From positions 4,220,501 to 4,284,500 of the forward strand of contig NC_009675.1 in assembly GCF_000017505.1 (NCBI RefSeq): a stretch of 64,000 nt of DNA, in the 5' to 3' direction. A model generated the notes under the pieces. It did no database searches. It was not told where the DNA came from and worked only from the letters and a program-made list of their open reading frames with translations. The DNA comes from Anaeromyxobacter sp. Fw109-5 (lineage in GTDB: Bacteria > Myxococcota > Myxococcia > Myxococcales > Anaeromyxobacteraceae). Below, in pieces: positions 34,171-42,922 of this stretch (the first letter of the stretch is position 1; every line of letters begins with the position of its first letter). A program made the translations under genes and the position numbers.

Positions 34171-35169
34171 ATGTACCGGATCAGGAACCTCGCGCTGGTC
34201 GCGACCCTCGCGGCCGCTCCGCTCTCCGCGAGCGCGTTCTCCTCGTACCTCTCGACGTTCAACTCGAAGTACGGGACCAGCGGCACGGCCCTCGACAGCT
34301 GCTCGGCCTGTCACGGCAGCGGCGGCACGGGCACCTTCAATCCCTACGGCTCCGAGCTGCGCGCCAACATCGGGTCGGGGATCTCGACCGCGCTCACGCT
34401 CGCCGAGCCCAAGGACTCGGACGGCGACGGGTTCACGAACCTCGCCGAGATCACGGCGCGCACCCTACCCGGCGACGCGTCGAGCCGCCCGGTCGCGGCC
34501 GCGCCGAAGATCGCGGTCGCCCCGGCGTCGCTCGCCTTCGGCACCGTGACCGTCGGGAGCTCCGGGTCGCAGACGGCGACCGTCTCGAACCCCGGGAACG
34601 CCGATCTCGCGGTCTCGGCGGTGTCGCGCTGCAACGGGACCTCCGCGGAGTTCACGGCCTCCCCCGCCGGCCCGTTCACGGTCGCGCCCGGCGGCACCCA
34701 GACGCTCACCGTCACGTACGCGCCGACCGACGCGACGGCGGACCTCGGTTGCATCCAGATCGCGAATGACGACGCGACGGCGGCGTCGTTCCAGCTCGCC
34801 GTCAGCGGCTCGGGTCAGAGCCAGCCGAGCCCGCTGGTCGACGTGGACATCGCCCGCCTCTCCGTGGCGAAGCGTCTCGACGTCTCGCGCGGAGGCACGG
34901 CCGCGCCGAAGGTGGCGGTCGTGAACGCGGGGAGCGTCGCCGGGAGCGTCACCGTCCAGGTGGAAGGGTCCGTCACCGACGGCCAGGGCGTGACGGCGAT
35001 CGTCTACACCGCGAGCCAGGACGTGCCGCTCGCGCCCGGCGCCACCGCGAAGGTGGCCTTCCCAGCATACGCGCCGGCGGCGCCGGAGGTCATCACCTGG
35101 ACCGCCACGGTGACCGATCAGAACCCGGACGTCGACGCCACCACCGCGACCACCAAGGTCGTTCCGTAG
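34171..35169 (+). CDS. Exported monoheme cytochrome with Ig-like (HYDIN/ASPM-type) domains
   Basis: The product has 332 residues with a signal peptide cleaved near SASA. A CxxCH heme site (C44, C47, H48) is followed by a DSDGDGFTNLAE calcium-binding motif, a first beta-sandwich (about 112-215; IAVAPASLAFGTVTVGSSGS, the choice-of-anchor-D/ASPM-SPD-2-Hydin pattern) and a second beta-rich domain to the end. It is likely a periplasmic or surface electron-transfer or adhesin-like protein. Confidence 0.8.
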   Translation: MYRIRNLALVATLAAAPLSASAFSSYLSTFNSKYGTSGTALDSCSACHGSGGTGTFNPYGSELRANIGSGISTALTLAEPKDSDGDGFTNLAEITARTLPGDASSRPVAAAPKIAVAPASLAFGTVTVGSSGSQTATVSNPGNADLAVSAVSRCNGTSAEFTASPAGPFTVAPGGTQTLTVTYAPTDATADLGCIQIANDDATAASFQLAVSGSGQSQPSPLVDVDIARLSVAKRLDVSRGGTAAPKVAVVNAGSVAGSVTVQVEGSVTDGQGVTAIVYTASQDVPLAPGATAKVAFPAYAPAAPEVITWTATVTDQNPDVDATTATTKVVP

Positions 35170-35191
35170 CGGGCCCTCGCCCCTGACGCAC

Positions 35192-35224
35192 GAGGAGGAG
35201 GGCCGCGTGGCCCTCCTCCTCTTT
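35192..35224 (+). terminator. Intrinsic terminator
   Basis: GAGGAGGAGGGCC (35192-35204), loop GCGT, GGCCCTCCTCCTC (35209-35221), TTT: a perfect 13-bp stem ending the cytochrome gene. Confidence 0.85.
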
Positions 35225-35273
35225 CGCGTTCGACGGGTTCGAACGGGGCCGGACCGGGGTCGCCTTGCCCCGC

Positions 35274-35723
35274 CTACGGGGCGAACACCCGCTCGAGACG
35301 CCGCCGCAGCTCGTCCCGCACACGCCGGAACGCGTCCAGCCTGGCGCTCTCGTCGCCCGGGACGCCGGCCGGATCGGGCAGCCCCCAGTGGACGCGCAGG
35401 GCACTGCCCAGGAACACCGGGCAGACCTCCTCGGCGCACAGCGTGACCACCACGTCCACGTCTCCGGCCGGGAGGTCGTTCACGCTCTTGGAGAGGTGGC
35501 CGCGGATGTCGATGCCGATCTCGGCGAGCGCCTTCACCGCGAGCGGGTTGAGGCGCGAGGGCTGAGAGCCCGCCGACGAGATCCGCACCGCCGCCGGCGC
35601 GAGCGCCCGGGCGATCCCCTCGGCCATCTGGCTCCGCGCCGAGTTCGCGACGCAGAGGAAGAGCACGTGCCCGGGCCGGGCCGCCCGGATCCGCTCGACG
35701 TCCTGCTCCCAGCCGGCGCTCAC
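35274..35723 (-). CDS. arsC: Arsenate reductase, low-MW phosphatase fold (thioredoxin-linked)
   Basis: From the GTG in the GTGA overlap the product has 149 residues. P-loop C24-VANSA-R30 is the CX5R catalytic site; the resolving pair is in TLCAEEVCP, as in Staphylococcus pI258 ArsC. It reduces arsenate to arsenite for the Acr3 pump encoded just upstream. Confidence 0.88.
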   Translation of the reverse strand: MSAGWEQDVERIRAARPGHVLFLCVANSARSQMAEGIARALAPAAVRISSAGSQPSRLNPLAVKALAEIGIDIRGHLSKSVNDLPAGDVDVVVTLCAEEVCPVFLGSALRVHWGLPDPAGVPGDESARLDAFRRVRDELRRRLERVFAP

Positions 35724-36865
35724 GGCGCCCCCCTGGCCGCAGGGCCCTCCACGGTGACCGCGCAGCTCGCCACCTTCCCGAGCTCGCCGGTCTCGCCGGG
35801 GAACCAGCGGTCGCGCAGCTTCAGGGCCACGTTCACGAGCCCGATGAGGACCGGCACCTCGACCAGGGGACCGATCACGGCGGCGAAGGCCGCCCCGTGG
35901 GACATGCCGAACGTCGCGACCGCCACCGCGATGGCGAGCTCGAAGTTGTTCGACGCGGCCGTGAAGGACAGCGTGGCGGTCTGCCCGTAGGTCGCGCCGA
36001 CCTTCCGGCTCATCCAGAAGGAGACGAAGAACATGAGCAGGAAGTAGACGAGGAGCGGGATCGCGATCCGCACCACGTCGAGCGGCACCTGCACGATGGT
36101 CTCGCCCTTCAGGGAGAACATCACGACGATGGTGAAGAGGAGGGCGACGAGCGTGACGGGCGAGATCCGGGGGATGAACACCCTGCGGTACCAGTCCTCG
36201 CCCTTCCACGCCCGAAGCCCGAAGCGGCTCGCCATCCCGGCGAGGAACGGGATGCCCAGATAGACGAAGACGCTCCGGGCGATCTCGCCGATGGTGATGT
36301 GGACCTCGGCGCCCCGGAGGCCGAGCCACCCAGGCAGCACGGTGATGAAGATCCAGGCGTAGACGGAGAAGAAGAGCACCTGGAAGATGGAGTTGAAGGC
36401 GACGAGGCCGGCGCAGTACTCGGTGTCGCCCCTCGCGAGGTCGTTCCAGACGATGACCATCGCGATGCAGCGGGCGAGGCCGATCAGGATGAGCCCGACC
36501 ATGTACTCGGGCCTGTCTCGCAGGAAGATCACGGCCAGCGCGAACATGAGCAGCGGCCCGACCACCCAGTTCTGCACGAGCGACAGCCCGAGCACCTTCC
36601 CGTCGCGAAAGATCCGCGGCAGCTCCTCGTACCGGACCTTGGCGAGCGGCGGGTACATCATGAGGATCAGGCCGATCGCGATGGGAATCGAGGTCGTGCC
36701 GACGCTCAGCCGGTCGAGCGCCGGGACGACCCCGGGCACGGCCCAGCCGAGCGCGATGCCCGCGCCCATGGCGAGGAAGATCCAGAGGGTCAGGTAGCGG
36801 TCGAGGAACGAGAGCCGGCGGGCGACGCCGGAGGGCGCAGCGAGGGTGACTGCGGGCTCGGACAT
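35720..36865 (-). CDS. acr3: Arsenite efflux transporter Acr3
   Basis: The product has 381 residues with ten hydrophobic segments; the conserved [18 protein letters not shown] segment contains the Acr3 cysteine needed for arsenite transport, and the late [19 protein letters not shown] motif is typical. It lies between arsR and arsC in one operon. Confidence 0.92.
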   Translation of the reverse strand: MSEPAVTLAAPSGVARRLSFLDRYLTLWIFLAMGAGIALGWAVPGVVPALDRLSVGTTSIPIAIGLILMMYPPLAKVRYEELPRIFRDGKVLGLSLVQNWVVGPLLMFALAVIFLRDRPEYMVGLILIGLARCIAMVIVWNDLARGDTEYCAGLVAFNSIFQVLFFSVYAWIFITVLPGWLGLRGAEVHITIGEIARSVFVYLGIPFLAGMASRFGLRAWKGEDWYRRVFIPRISPVTLVALLFTIVVMFSLKGETIVQVPLDVVRIAIPLLVYFLLMFFVSFWMSRKVGATYGQTATLSFTAASNNFELAIAVAVATFGMSHGAAFAAVIGPLVEVPVLIGLVNVALKLRDRWFPGETGELGKVASCAVTVEGPAARGAP

Positions 36866-36874
36866 GCGGGGCTC

Positions 36875-37225
36875 CTAGAGGCTTCCGACGAGCGCCTTCA
36901 GCCGCCGCAGCGCGCGAGGCTCGACGCAGTAGCACACGCGGGGGCCGTCGATCTCCCCGCGGATGAGTCCTGCGTCCTTGAGCACCTTCAGGTGCTGGGA
37001 CACCGTGGACTGCGCCAGCGGCAGCTCGTCGACGATGTCGCCGCAGACGCACGCCTCCCGGCGCACGAGGAGCCGCACGATCTGGACGCGCGCGGGATGG
37101 CCGAGCGCCTTCGCGAGGAGGGCGAGCTCCTCGTCGGCCTCGGCGCCCTCGACCGGGCGAACGTCGGGAGCGTCGCGCGGAGCGGGCGCTGGGCCGCAGG
37201 GGTCTCGCTTCAAGGCCGTCGGCAC
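36875..37225 (-). CDS. arsR: ArsR-family arsenic-responsive repressor
   Basis: A GTG start at 37225 gives 116 residues. The winged HTH ([18 protein letters not shown]) is preceded by ACVCGDI, a Cys-x-Cys arsenite/antimonite site in helix alpha3, and VCYCVEP adds another Cys pair. It heads the acr3-arsC operon and probably also represses the divergent redox genes. Confidence 0.85.
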   Translation of the reverse strand: MPTALKRDPCGPAPAPRDAPDVRPVEGAEADEELALLAKALGHPARVQIVRLLVRREACVCGDIVDELPLAQSTVSQHLKVLKDAGLIRGEIDGPRVCYCVEPRALRRLKALVGSL

Positions 37226-37335
37226 GGTTCGTGGTTCTACGATGAGCGCGCGACCGCCGCAAGCCCTCCGCCCGCCATTCGCGCGGTTCGCGGCGCCTGC
37301 GACAACTCGGCGCATCAGGGACGGATTGCCGCCTC

Positions 37336-37351
37336 ATCGTCATCATGCGAT
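37336..37351. promoter_or_regulatory. Candidate ArsR operator
   Basis: ATCG-N8-CGAT (37336-37351) lies between the divergent arsR and thioredoxin genes. Short arms; suggestion only. Confidence 0.35.
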
Positions 37352-37378
37352 AGGTGGCGTCGCTCGAGGAGGGCGCGC

Positions 37379-37786
37379 ATGACCAGATTCGCCAGGGCGG
37401 TTTCCATCGCGGGCGTGGCCGCGGCGGTCGCGATCGTGCTCGTCGCCAGGACCGCGGCGAGGACCGCGCCTGCGAGCGAGGCGGCGAGCGCCCCGTCCTC
37501 CACACCGGCCCTCCCGCGGCTGGTCGATCTCGGCGCGGGGAGGTGTGTCCCCTGCAAGGCGATGGCGCCCATCCTCGAAGAGCTGAAGGCCGAGTACGCC
37601 GGCCGAATGGACGTTCAGTTCATCGACGTGTGGCAGACGCCCGGCGCCGCCGCTCCCTACGCCATCCGCATGATCCCGACGCAGATCTTCTTCGGCCCCG
37701 ATGGCAGGGAGCTCGCTCGACACGAGGGGTTCATGGCCAAAGCCGAGATCCTGGCGCAGTGGAAGGCGCTCGGCGTGAGCCTCTAG
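37379..37786 (+). CDS. Membrane-anchored thioredoxin-like protein
   Basis: The product has 135 residues: an N-terminal membrane helix, a Ser/Pro/Ala linker, and a thioredoxin domain with active site C56-VPC59 (GRCVPCK, lacking the usual Trp) and cis-Pro in MIPTQIFF. It should face the periplasm and pair with the CcdA-like protein encoded 9 bases later. Confidence 0.85.
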   Translation: MTRFARAVSIAGVAAAVAIVLVARTAARTAPASEAASAPSSTPALPRLVDLGAGRCVPCKAMAPILEELKAEYAGRMDVQFIDVWQTPGAAAPYAIRMIPTQIFFGPDGRELARHEGFMAKAEILAQWKALGVSL

Positions 37787-37795
37787 GCGGCGGAC

Positions 37796-38494
37796 GTGCC
37801 GGAGCTCCTCGCGTCCTTCGGAACCGCCTTCACCGCCTCCGCCGGGTGGGCGCTCGCTGCCGCGTTCGCGTGGGGCATGCTCTCGGTCTTTCTCAGCCCC
37901 TGCCACCTGTCCGGCGTCCCGCTGGTGGTCGCGTACATGAACGGCGCGGGCGCGTTCCCGGACACCCGTCGAGCCGTCCAGCTGTCCGCGAGCTTCGCGG
38001 TGGGTTCCCTGGGGAGCATCGCGGCCCTGGGCGCCGCGACGGTGGCAGCAGGTCGGATGGCCGGCGACGTGGGGAGGGCGGGGAGCTTCGCGCTCGCCGC
38101 GGTCTTCTTCGCGCTCGGGCTGCACCTCCTGGGCGCGTTGCCGCTGCCCTCCGGGTCGATGCCGTCGATCTCGCGGCAGCGGGGCGTGACCGGCGCGCTG
38201 CTCCTCGGGCTCCTCTTCGGAGCGGCGCTCGGGCCCTGCACGTTCGCCTTCATGGCCCCGCTCCTCGGGATCGCGTTCGCGGCAGGCCGGGCGCGAGCGG
38301 GGTACGGCGCGCTGCTCGTCACGGTCTACGCGCTCGGCCACGCCGCGGCGATCGTGCTCGCCGGCGCCTCCGCCCAGCGCGTCCAGAGATGGCTGTCGTG
38401 GAAGGCCGGCGCACGCGCCACGGGCCTGCTGCGCGGCGCCGCCGGGACCGCCGTGATCCTGGGCGGCCTCTACTTCCTCTACACCGCACCGTGA
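37796..38494 (+). CDS. CcdA/DsbD-type transmembrane thiol-electron carrier
   Basis: From the GTG start the product has 232 residues with six hydrophobic helices. The two redox cysteines sit in FLSPCHLSG (C36) and GAALGPCTFAF. The family passes reducing equivalents from cytoplasmic thioredoxin to periplasmic thioredoxin-like partners, here probably the gene just upstream. Confidence 0.85.
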   Translation: MPELLASFGTAFTASAGWALAAAFAWGMLSVFLSPCHLSGVPLVVAYMNGAGAFPDTRRAVQLSASFAVGSLGSIAALGAATVAAGRMAGDVGRAGSFALAAVFFALGLHLLGALPLPSGSMPSISRQRGVTGALLLGLLFGAALGPCTFAFMAPLLGIAFAAGRARAGYGALLVTVYALGHAAAIVLAGASAQRVQRWLSWKAGARATGLLRGAAGTAVILGGLYFLYTAP

Positions 38495-38528
38495 GCGTGC
38501 TCGACCCGACGCCCTGGAGCCGACCTCG

Positions 38529-39623
38529 ATGACCGTCCCGCCGAAACCAACGAGTTGCTGCGCCGAACCCGCTCGCGCCGACGCCGTCTCCGTGACGCCG
38601 AGGGGACGGGTGCGCCGCACGGTGCTCGTGCTCGGCGCCGGGCTGGCGGCGTGGAGCGCCGCCTACGCGGCCCTCCAGCCTCTCTCGGAGTGGCTCACGT
38701 TCCGGGTCCTCGGCTTCGCCGCGGACTCACACCTGGGGCAGAGCGTCGCCTTCTTCCTCTACGACACCCCCAAGGTGCTGCTGCTGCTCGCCCTCATCGT
38801 CTTCGTGGTCGGGATCGCCCGCTCCTTCTTCACCGTCGAGCGGACCCGGGCGATCCTGGCGGGCAAGCGCGAATCGGTGGGGAACGTGGTGGCGGCGCTG
38901 CTGGGCGTGGTGACCCCGTTCTGCTCCTGCTCGGCGGTGCCGCTGTTCCTGGGCTTCGTCGAGGCGGGCATCCCGCTGGGCGTGACGTTCTCCTTCCTCG
39001 TCTCCGCGCCGATGGTGAACGAGATCGCGCTCGTGCTCCTCCTGGGCCTCTTCGGCTGGAAGGTCGCCGCGCTCTACCTCGTCACCGGGCTCGCCATCGC
39101 CATCGCCTCGGGGTTCGTGCTCGGCCGCATGAAGCTGGAGCGCCACGTCGAGAGCTGGGTGCGCGACTCGATGAAGGTGAGCGCGCAGTACGAGGGCGAG
39201 CACCTGGGGTTCGAGGGACGGGTCGAGATGGGGCGCGAGGCCGTGCGCGAGATCGTGGGCAGGGTCTGGCCGTGGGTCGTCGCGGGGATCGCGGTGGGCG
39301 CCGGGATCCACGGCTACGTGCCGGAGGGCCTGCTGGCGACGTTCATGGGCAAGTCGGCGTGGTGGTCGGTGCCGGCGGCGGTGCTCGTGGGCGTTCCGAT
39401 GTACTCGAACGCGGCCGGCATCATCCCGGTCGTCCAGGCGCTCCTCGGGAAGGGAGCGGCGCTGGGCACCGTGCTCGCGTTCATGATGTCGGTGATCGGG
39501 CTCTCGCTCCCCGAGATCGTGATCCTCCGCAAGGTGCTCCGGCCACCCCTGATCGCCGCGTTCGTCGGCGTCGTCGCGAGCGGGATCCTGCTGGTCGGCT
39601 GGCTGTTCAACGGCGTGATGTGA
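38529..39623 (+). CDS. Permease of the DUF318/ArsP-SO_0444 family
   Basis: The product has 364 residues with about eight transmembrane helices in two halves. TPFCSCSAVPLF is the conserved cysteine-bearing motif of these permeases, some of which export arsenite or trivalent organoarsenicals (ArsP). A CC pair occurs near the N-terminus. The location beside arsR supports a metalloid role. Confidence 0.85.
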   Translation: MTVPPKPTSCCAEPARADAVSVTPRGRVRRTVLVLGAGLAAWSAAYAALQPLSEWLTFRVLGFAADSHLGQSVAFFLYDTPKVLLLLALIVFVVGIARSFFTVERTRAILAGKRESVGNVVAALLGVVTPFCSCSAVPLFLGFVEAGIPLGVTFSFLVSAPMVNEIALVLLLGLFGWKVAALYLVTGLAIAIASGFVLGRMKLERHVESWVRDSMKVSAQYEGEHLGFEGRVEMGREAVREIVGRVWPWVVAGIAVGAGIHGYVPEGLLATFMGKSAWWSVPAAVLVGVPMYSNAAGIIPVVQALLGKGAALGTVLAFMMSVIGLSLPEIVILRKVLRPPLIAAFVGVVASGILLVGWLFNGVM

Positions 39624-39634
39624 GGAGACGGGAC

Positions 39635-39868
39635 ATGAAGATCCAGGTGCTCGGCACTGGCTGCGCGAAGTGCAAGCAGCTCACCGCGAACGCGGAGAAG
39701 GCCGTGGCGGCGCTCGGGCTGGCGGCGTGCGTCGAGAAGGTGGAGGACCTCCGCGAGATCATGAAGCTCGGCGTGATGACCACGCCGGCGCTGGCCGTGG
39801 ACGGCGTGGTCAGATCCTCGGGCAAGGTCCTGTCGCCGGAAGCGATCGGCGAGCTGCTGCGCCGGTGA
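39635..39868 (+). CDS. Small thioredoxin-fold redox protein (TM0996/MTH895 family)
   Basis: The product has 77 residues with C10-AKC13 (GTGCAKCKQL) and cis-Pro in TTPALAVDG. These mini-thioredoxins commonly follow DUF318 permease genes near arsR. A cytoplasmic disulfide partner for the permease or ArsC is plausible. Confidence 0.88.
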   Translation: MKIQVLGTGCAKCKQLTANAEKAVAALGLAACVEKVEDLREIMKLGVMTTPALAVDGVVRSSGKVLSPEAIGELLRR

Positions 39869-39878
39869 TGGGCGCCCC

Positions 39879-39900
39879 TCGCGACGGCTTGCCGTCGCGA
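39879..39900. terminator. Terminator hairpin between convergent operons
   Basis: TCGCGACGGC/GCCGTCGCGA (39879-39888/39891-39900), 10 bp, almost no loop; no T-run. Confidence 0.5.
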
Positions 39901-39954
39901 AAGGCCCGGCCGCTGGTGCTCGCCGCGGCGCCCTTCAGCGCCTGAGTCCGTCTC

Positions 39955-40884
39955 TCAGCGTGCGGCGGCCTTCTTGGCGCGGCGCTTCGCCGTCGCGGTG
40001 ACGTGCAGGAACGACTCGACGTCCACGAAGTCCTTCGCGCCGTTCGCCTTCAGCTTCTCGAGCAGCTGCGTCGAGAGCGCGCGGAGGGCGGCGTAGGTCC
40101 CCCAGTTCGGCGCCGCGTCGTTGCCGAGGTCGCAACCGAGCCGGTCGGCGGCATCGCAGGTGATCTTGGGCCGGAGGAGGACGTGCCGCTCGGGCGAGGC
40201 CACGAAGGGGAAGAGCGTCGCCACCAGCCACTGCTGGGCGGGCTGGACCGGCAGGTCTCGCGCAGCGGCGAACAGCTTCTCGAAGCGGGCGCGCCCCGGC
40301 GACGGCACGGAGAGCAGCTCGAACAGCGCGCCGCAGAAGGGCCGGGTGGTCTCGTCGTCCGCGAGCGCCTCCTCCACCGCGTCCGCGTCGGCGGCCGGGT
40401 GGAGCGCCTCGATCGTCGTCTCGACCTGCAGGAGGCGCTTGACGAGCGGGCGGAGCTCGCCCTCGTCGACGAGCCGCGCGCCCTGCCCTTCGCCGAGCAG
40501 CTCCACCCACCGATCGTGCGCGGCGCGCCACCGCGAGGCGCGCTTGCCCGACCCTTCGGCGGCGTACTCCGGGTCGTTGAAGCCTTCGGGGTAGACCGCG
40601 AGGAACTGCTCGAGGGCCTCGTCGTGCGTGAGCCAGCCCGCGGCGAGGGTGTAGCGGCCGCTCTTCGGATCGAGGGCGAACGCGGAGAGCCCCTCCAGCC
40701 AGCTGTTCGGCTCGAAGCCCTCGGTGCGCAGGAGCGCCCGCGCCGCGGGGAGCCGCAGCTTGGCGGCGAACCGCCTGTCCGCGTCGGGGAAGAACACGTG
40801 GACCGCGTTCGCCTCGAGGGCGATGATCTTGCCCACGCCCAGCGTCGTGTGCTGCACCAGCGTTCCGTTCTCGAGATCGGCCAT
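39955..40884 (-). CDS. Conserved hypothetical protein with N-terminal tudor-like (DUF3553-type) motif
   Basis: The product has 309 residues. The first 50 (GTLVQHTTLGVGKIIALEAN, then VHVFFPDADRRFAAKLRL) resemble the small beta-barrel placed on helicase and CarD-like proteins. The rest is helical, with a Lys/Arg/Ala-rich end that could bind nucleic acid. Function unknown. Single gene convergent with the redox operon. Confidence 0.7.
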   Translation of the reverse strand: MADLENGTLVQHTTLGVGKIIALEANAVHVFFPDADRRFAAKLRLPAARALLRTEGFEPNSWLEGLSAFALDPKSGRYTLAAGWLTHDEALEQFLAVYPEGFNDPEYAAEGSGKRASRWRAAHDRWVELLGEGQGARLVDEGELRPLVKRLLQVETTIEALHPAADADAVEEALADDETTRPFCGALFELLSVPSPGRARFEKLFAAARDLPVQPAQQWLVATLFPFVASPERHVLLRPKITCDAADRLGCDLGNDAAPNWGTYAALRALSTQLLEKLKANGAKDFVDVESFLHVTATAKRRAKKAAAR

Positions 40885-41190
40885 GGCCGCCCTTCCTTCG
40901 GTGAGGCGACCGGTCGTCAGCGACGCGAGCGGAAGCAGTGGGATCTATCTTTTTACGCTCCTCGCGCCGCCGGGGATACAGCCGTCTGCGACATTTCGGG
41001 TCGGCGACTCGCGCCGTGCGCCGATTCTCCTTCGTTCCGAGGCAAATCCGTGTCAGGCGCTCGCTGTCCGCGAAGTCGACGATGAGCGTGCCGGCGACCG
41101 CTCGCCGTCCCCACGCCGCCCCCCGACCGCGCGCCCCCGGTCCCGTGTCAGCCGTGGACGCGACCGGCGTCCTCCCGGCAGGAGGACGCG
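40885..41190. other. Intergenic region without a recognised gene
   Basis: A T-rich patch (ATCTATCTTTTTAC, near 40945) could be a promoter or a terminator facing right; otherwise nothing is recognised in either strand until the small ORF at 41191. Confidence 0.5.
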
Positions 41191-41334
41191 ATGCGCGGAG
41201 TCATCACCCGGAAGGAAGTCCTGAAGCACACGCTGCTCATCATCCGGCTGTGGGGTCCCCGCTGCTACGCCCGCTGCCTGCGCGCCGCGCTGAGCAGCTC
41301 TCCCAGCACCTTCCTCGAGGTCGTCTGCGCGTGA
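41191..41334 (+). CDS. Small basic protein, 47 aa
   Basis: An ATG 6 bases after AGGAGG opens a 47-codon frame: MRGVITRKEVLKHTLLIIRL, then GPRCYARCLRAAL and a STFLEVVCA end. Three cysteines and one amphipathic/hydrophobic helix. The excellent ribosome-binding site argues that it is translated. Function unknown. Confidence 0.65.
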   Translation: MRGVITRKEVLKHTLLIIRLWGPRCYARCLRAALSSSPSTFLEVVCA

Positions 41335-41359
41335 GCTCGCGACGGCCGCCGGCGCGTCG

Positions 41360-41989
41360 CTACGCGCGGTCCGGCGCCCCGGTGACGCGGCCCCGCAGCT
41401 GCGCGTTCTCCTCCTCGAGCGCCGCGACGCGCTCCCGCAGGCGCCCGAGCGCCTCCTCGACCTCGGGCTCGTCGAGCTTCCGCGGGATGTGCTGCGGGCA
41501 GTTCACGTCCCACGCCTCGACGGTGAAGATCACCGCCTGCTCGGCCGTGGCGCGGTACCCGTCAGGCATGAGGCGCTCGACCAGCCCGGGATCGTCCTCG
41601 ACGATCCGCGCGCGGCCCCAGACCTTCACCCTCGCGCGGCGCGCGTAGTCCATGAGGAAGAGGAACGCCTGGTCGTTCTCCGCGAGGTTTCCGGTCGTGA
41701 TGTACTGCCGGTTCCCCCGGTAGTCGGCCCAGCCGAGCGTGTGATCGTCGAGGATCCGGATGAAGCCCTTCGGACCTCCGCGGTGCTGCACGTAGGGGCG
41801 ACCGGTCGCGCTCGCGGTGGCGAGGTACACGCTGTCGCGCTCGCCGATGAACCGGGCGAGCTCCTCGGTGATCTCCGTCTCGAATCCCCCCCGCGCCTCC
41901 ACGCGCGCGTAGCCGGCGCGGGAACCCCTGCGCTCCTGGATCGCCTTCACGGATGCCGTGAACGCGACGTCGCTCGATGGCCTGCGCAT
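41360..41989 (-). CDS. Pyridoxamine 5'-phosphate oxidase-family flavoprotein
   Basis: The product has 209 residues. The split-barrel FMN-binding pattern is visible (SVYLATASATGRPYVQHRGG, GNLAENDQAFLFLMDY, ARVKVWGRARIV), followed by a C-terminal coiled coil. The start MRRPSSD was chosen over an upstream ATG that precedes it by 23 codons. These proteins reduce or detoxify small molecules with FMN or F420; exact role unknown. Confidence 0.8.
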   Translation of the reverse strand: MRRPSSDVAFTASVKAIQERRGSRAGYARVEARGGFETEITEELARFIGERDSVYLATASATGRPYVQHRGGPKGFIRILDDHTLGWADYRGNRQYITTGNLAENDQAFLFLMDYARRARVKVWGRARIVEDDPGLVERLMPDGYRATAEQAVIFTVEAWDVNCPQHIPRKLDEPEVEEALGRLRERVAALEEENAQLRGRVTGAPDRA

Positions 41990-42054
41990 CTCGGTGCTCC
42001 CGCCGTCGAAGGGGCCGGCCGGGTCGCGCCGGCCGGCTCCAATCCCGCGCGCGG

Positions 42055-42606
42055 TCACGCTGCCTTCGCCTCCCCCGCGCGCACGACGGGGAAGTCGATG
42101 TCGGTCCGGGCGACCTCGTTCAGGTAGTTCGTGAACACGTTCAGCGCCGCGTTCGCGACGAGCTCGACGATCTGCCCGTCGTCGAAGCCGGCGCGCCGCA
42201 CCTCGGCGAGCTCGGCGTCCTCGACGCGCCCACGCCGCTCGAGGACGCGCGCGACGAACCGCAGCGCCGCCGCGTCGCGCGGGTCCGTGGCGTCCGCCTG
42301 CCGGGCGAGGGCGAGCTCCGCGTCGGAGAGCTTCAGCCCTCTCCCCAGCGCGGTGTGGGCGGAGAGGCAGTAGTCGCAGCCGTCCGCCTCGGCGACGGCG
42401 AGCGCGACCTGCTCGCGCAGCCGTGGGCGGAGCCGGCCGCGCGCCAGCGCGCCGGTGAGGGCGAGCACTCCCTCGAGCGCCGCGGGCGATCGCGCGATCA
42501 CGCGGTACAGGTTCGGGGTCGCGCCCAGGCTCTGCTGCACGCCCGCGAGGAGCTCGCGGACCTTGCCTTCCGTGATGGTCGGCTCGACGGGGGGGATGCG
42601 AGACAT
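42055..42606 (-). CDS. AhpD-like carboxymuconolactone decarboxylase-family protein
   Basis: The product has 183 residues. The peroxidase-type active site C77-DYC80-LSAH84 is present, as in AhpD alkylhydroperoxidases. An all-helical protein probably acting in peroxide removal. It is divergent from the OsmC-type selenoprotein candidate, 316 bases away. Confidence 0.88.
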   Translation of the reverse strand: MSRIPPVEPTITEGKVRELLAGVQQSLGATPNLYRVIARSPAALEGVLALTGALARGRLRPRLREQVALAVAEADGCDYCLSAHTALGRGLKLSDAELALARQADATDPRDAAALRFVARVLERRGRVEDAELAEVRRAGFDDGQIVELVANAALNVFTNYLNEVARTDIDFPVVRAGEAKAA

Positions 42607-42922
42607 GACGGCCTCCTTCGGTGATGCCGCCCGGTGGGGCGGCGGGTTGTCACGGGAGGACTTGCGGCGAAGGCGCCGCCGGAACAATGGACCTCCGCGC
42701 AGCTCTCCATTGCGTCCGGAGGAATGACGCCGTGGACCGGATCGAGGCCTGGACGAGCTCGCGGCGGTGGCGGAGTCCCGCCGCTTCGTCGCCCGTCGCT
42801 TCGTCGCTCGCGGCGGCGGCGCCCGGCTGAAGGCGATCTTCGCGATGCTCGATCTGCGCCCGAGGCTCGGGAGGCCGACATCGGCGGTGACGACGGATTA
42901 GATCCGGGGCCGGAGGTCAGCC
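42607..42922. other. AhpD-OsmC divergent intergenic region
   Basis: No convincing gene. One stretch (about 42750-42900, plus strand) reads LDELAAVAESRRF and ends MLDLRPRLGRPTSAVTTD before a TAG, which looks protein-like but has no start in frame, so it may be a relic. A GGAGG at 42911-42915 serves the OsmC start. Confidence 0.4.
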
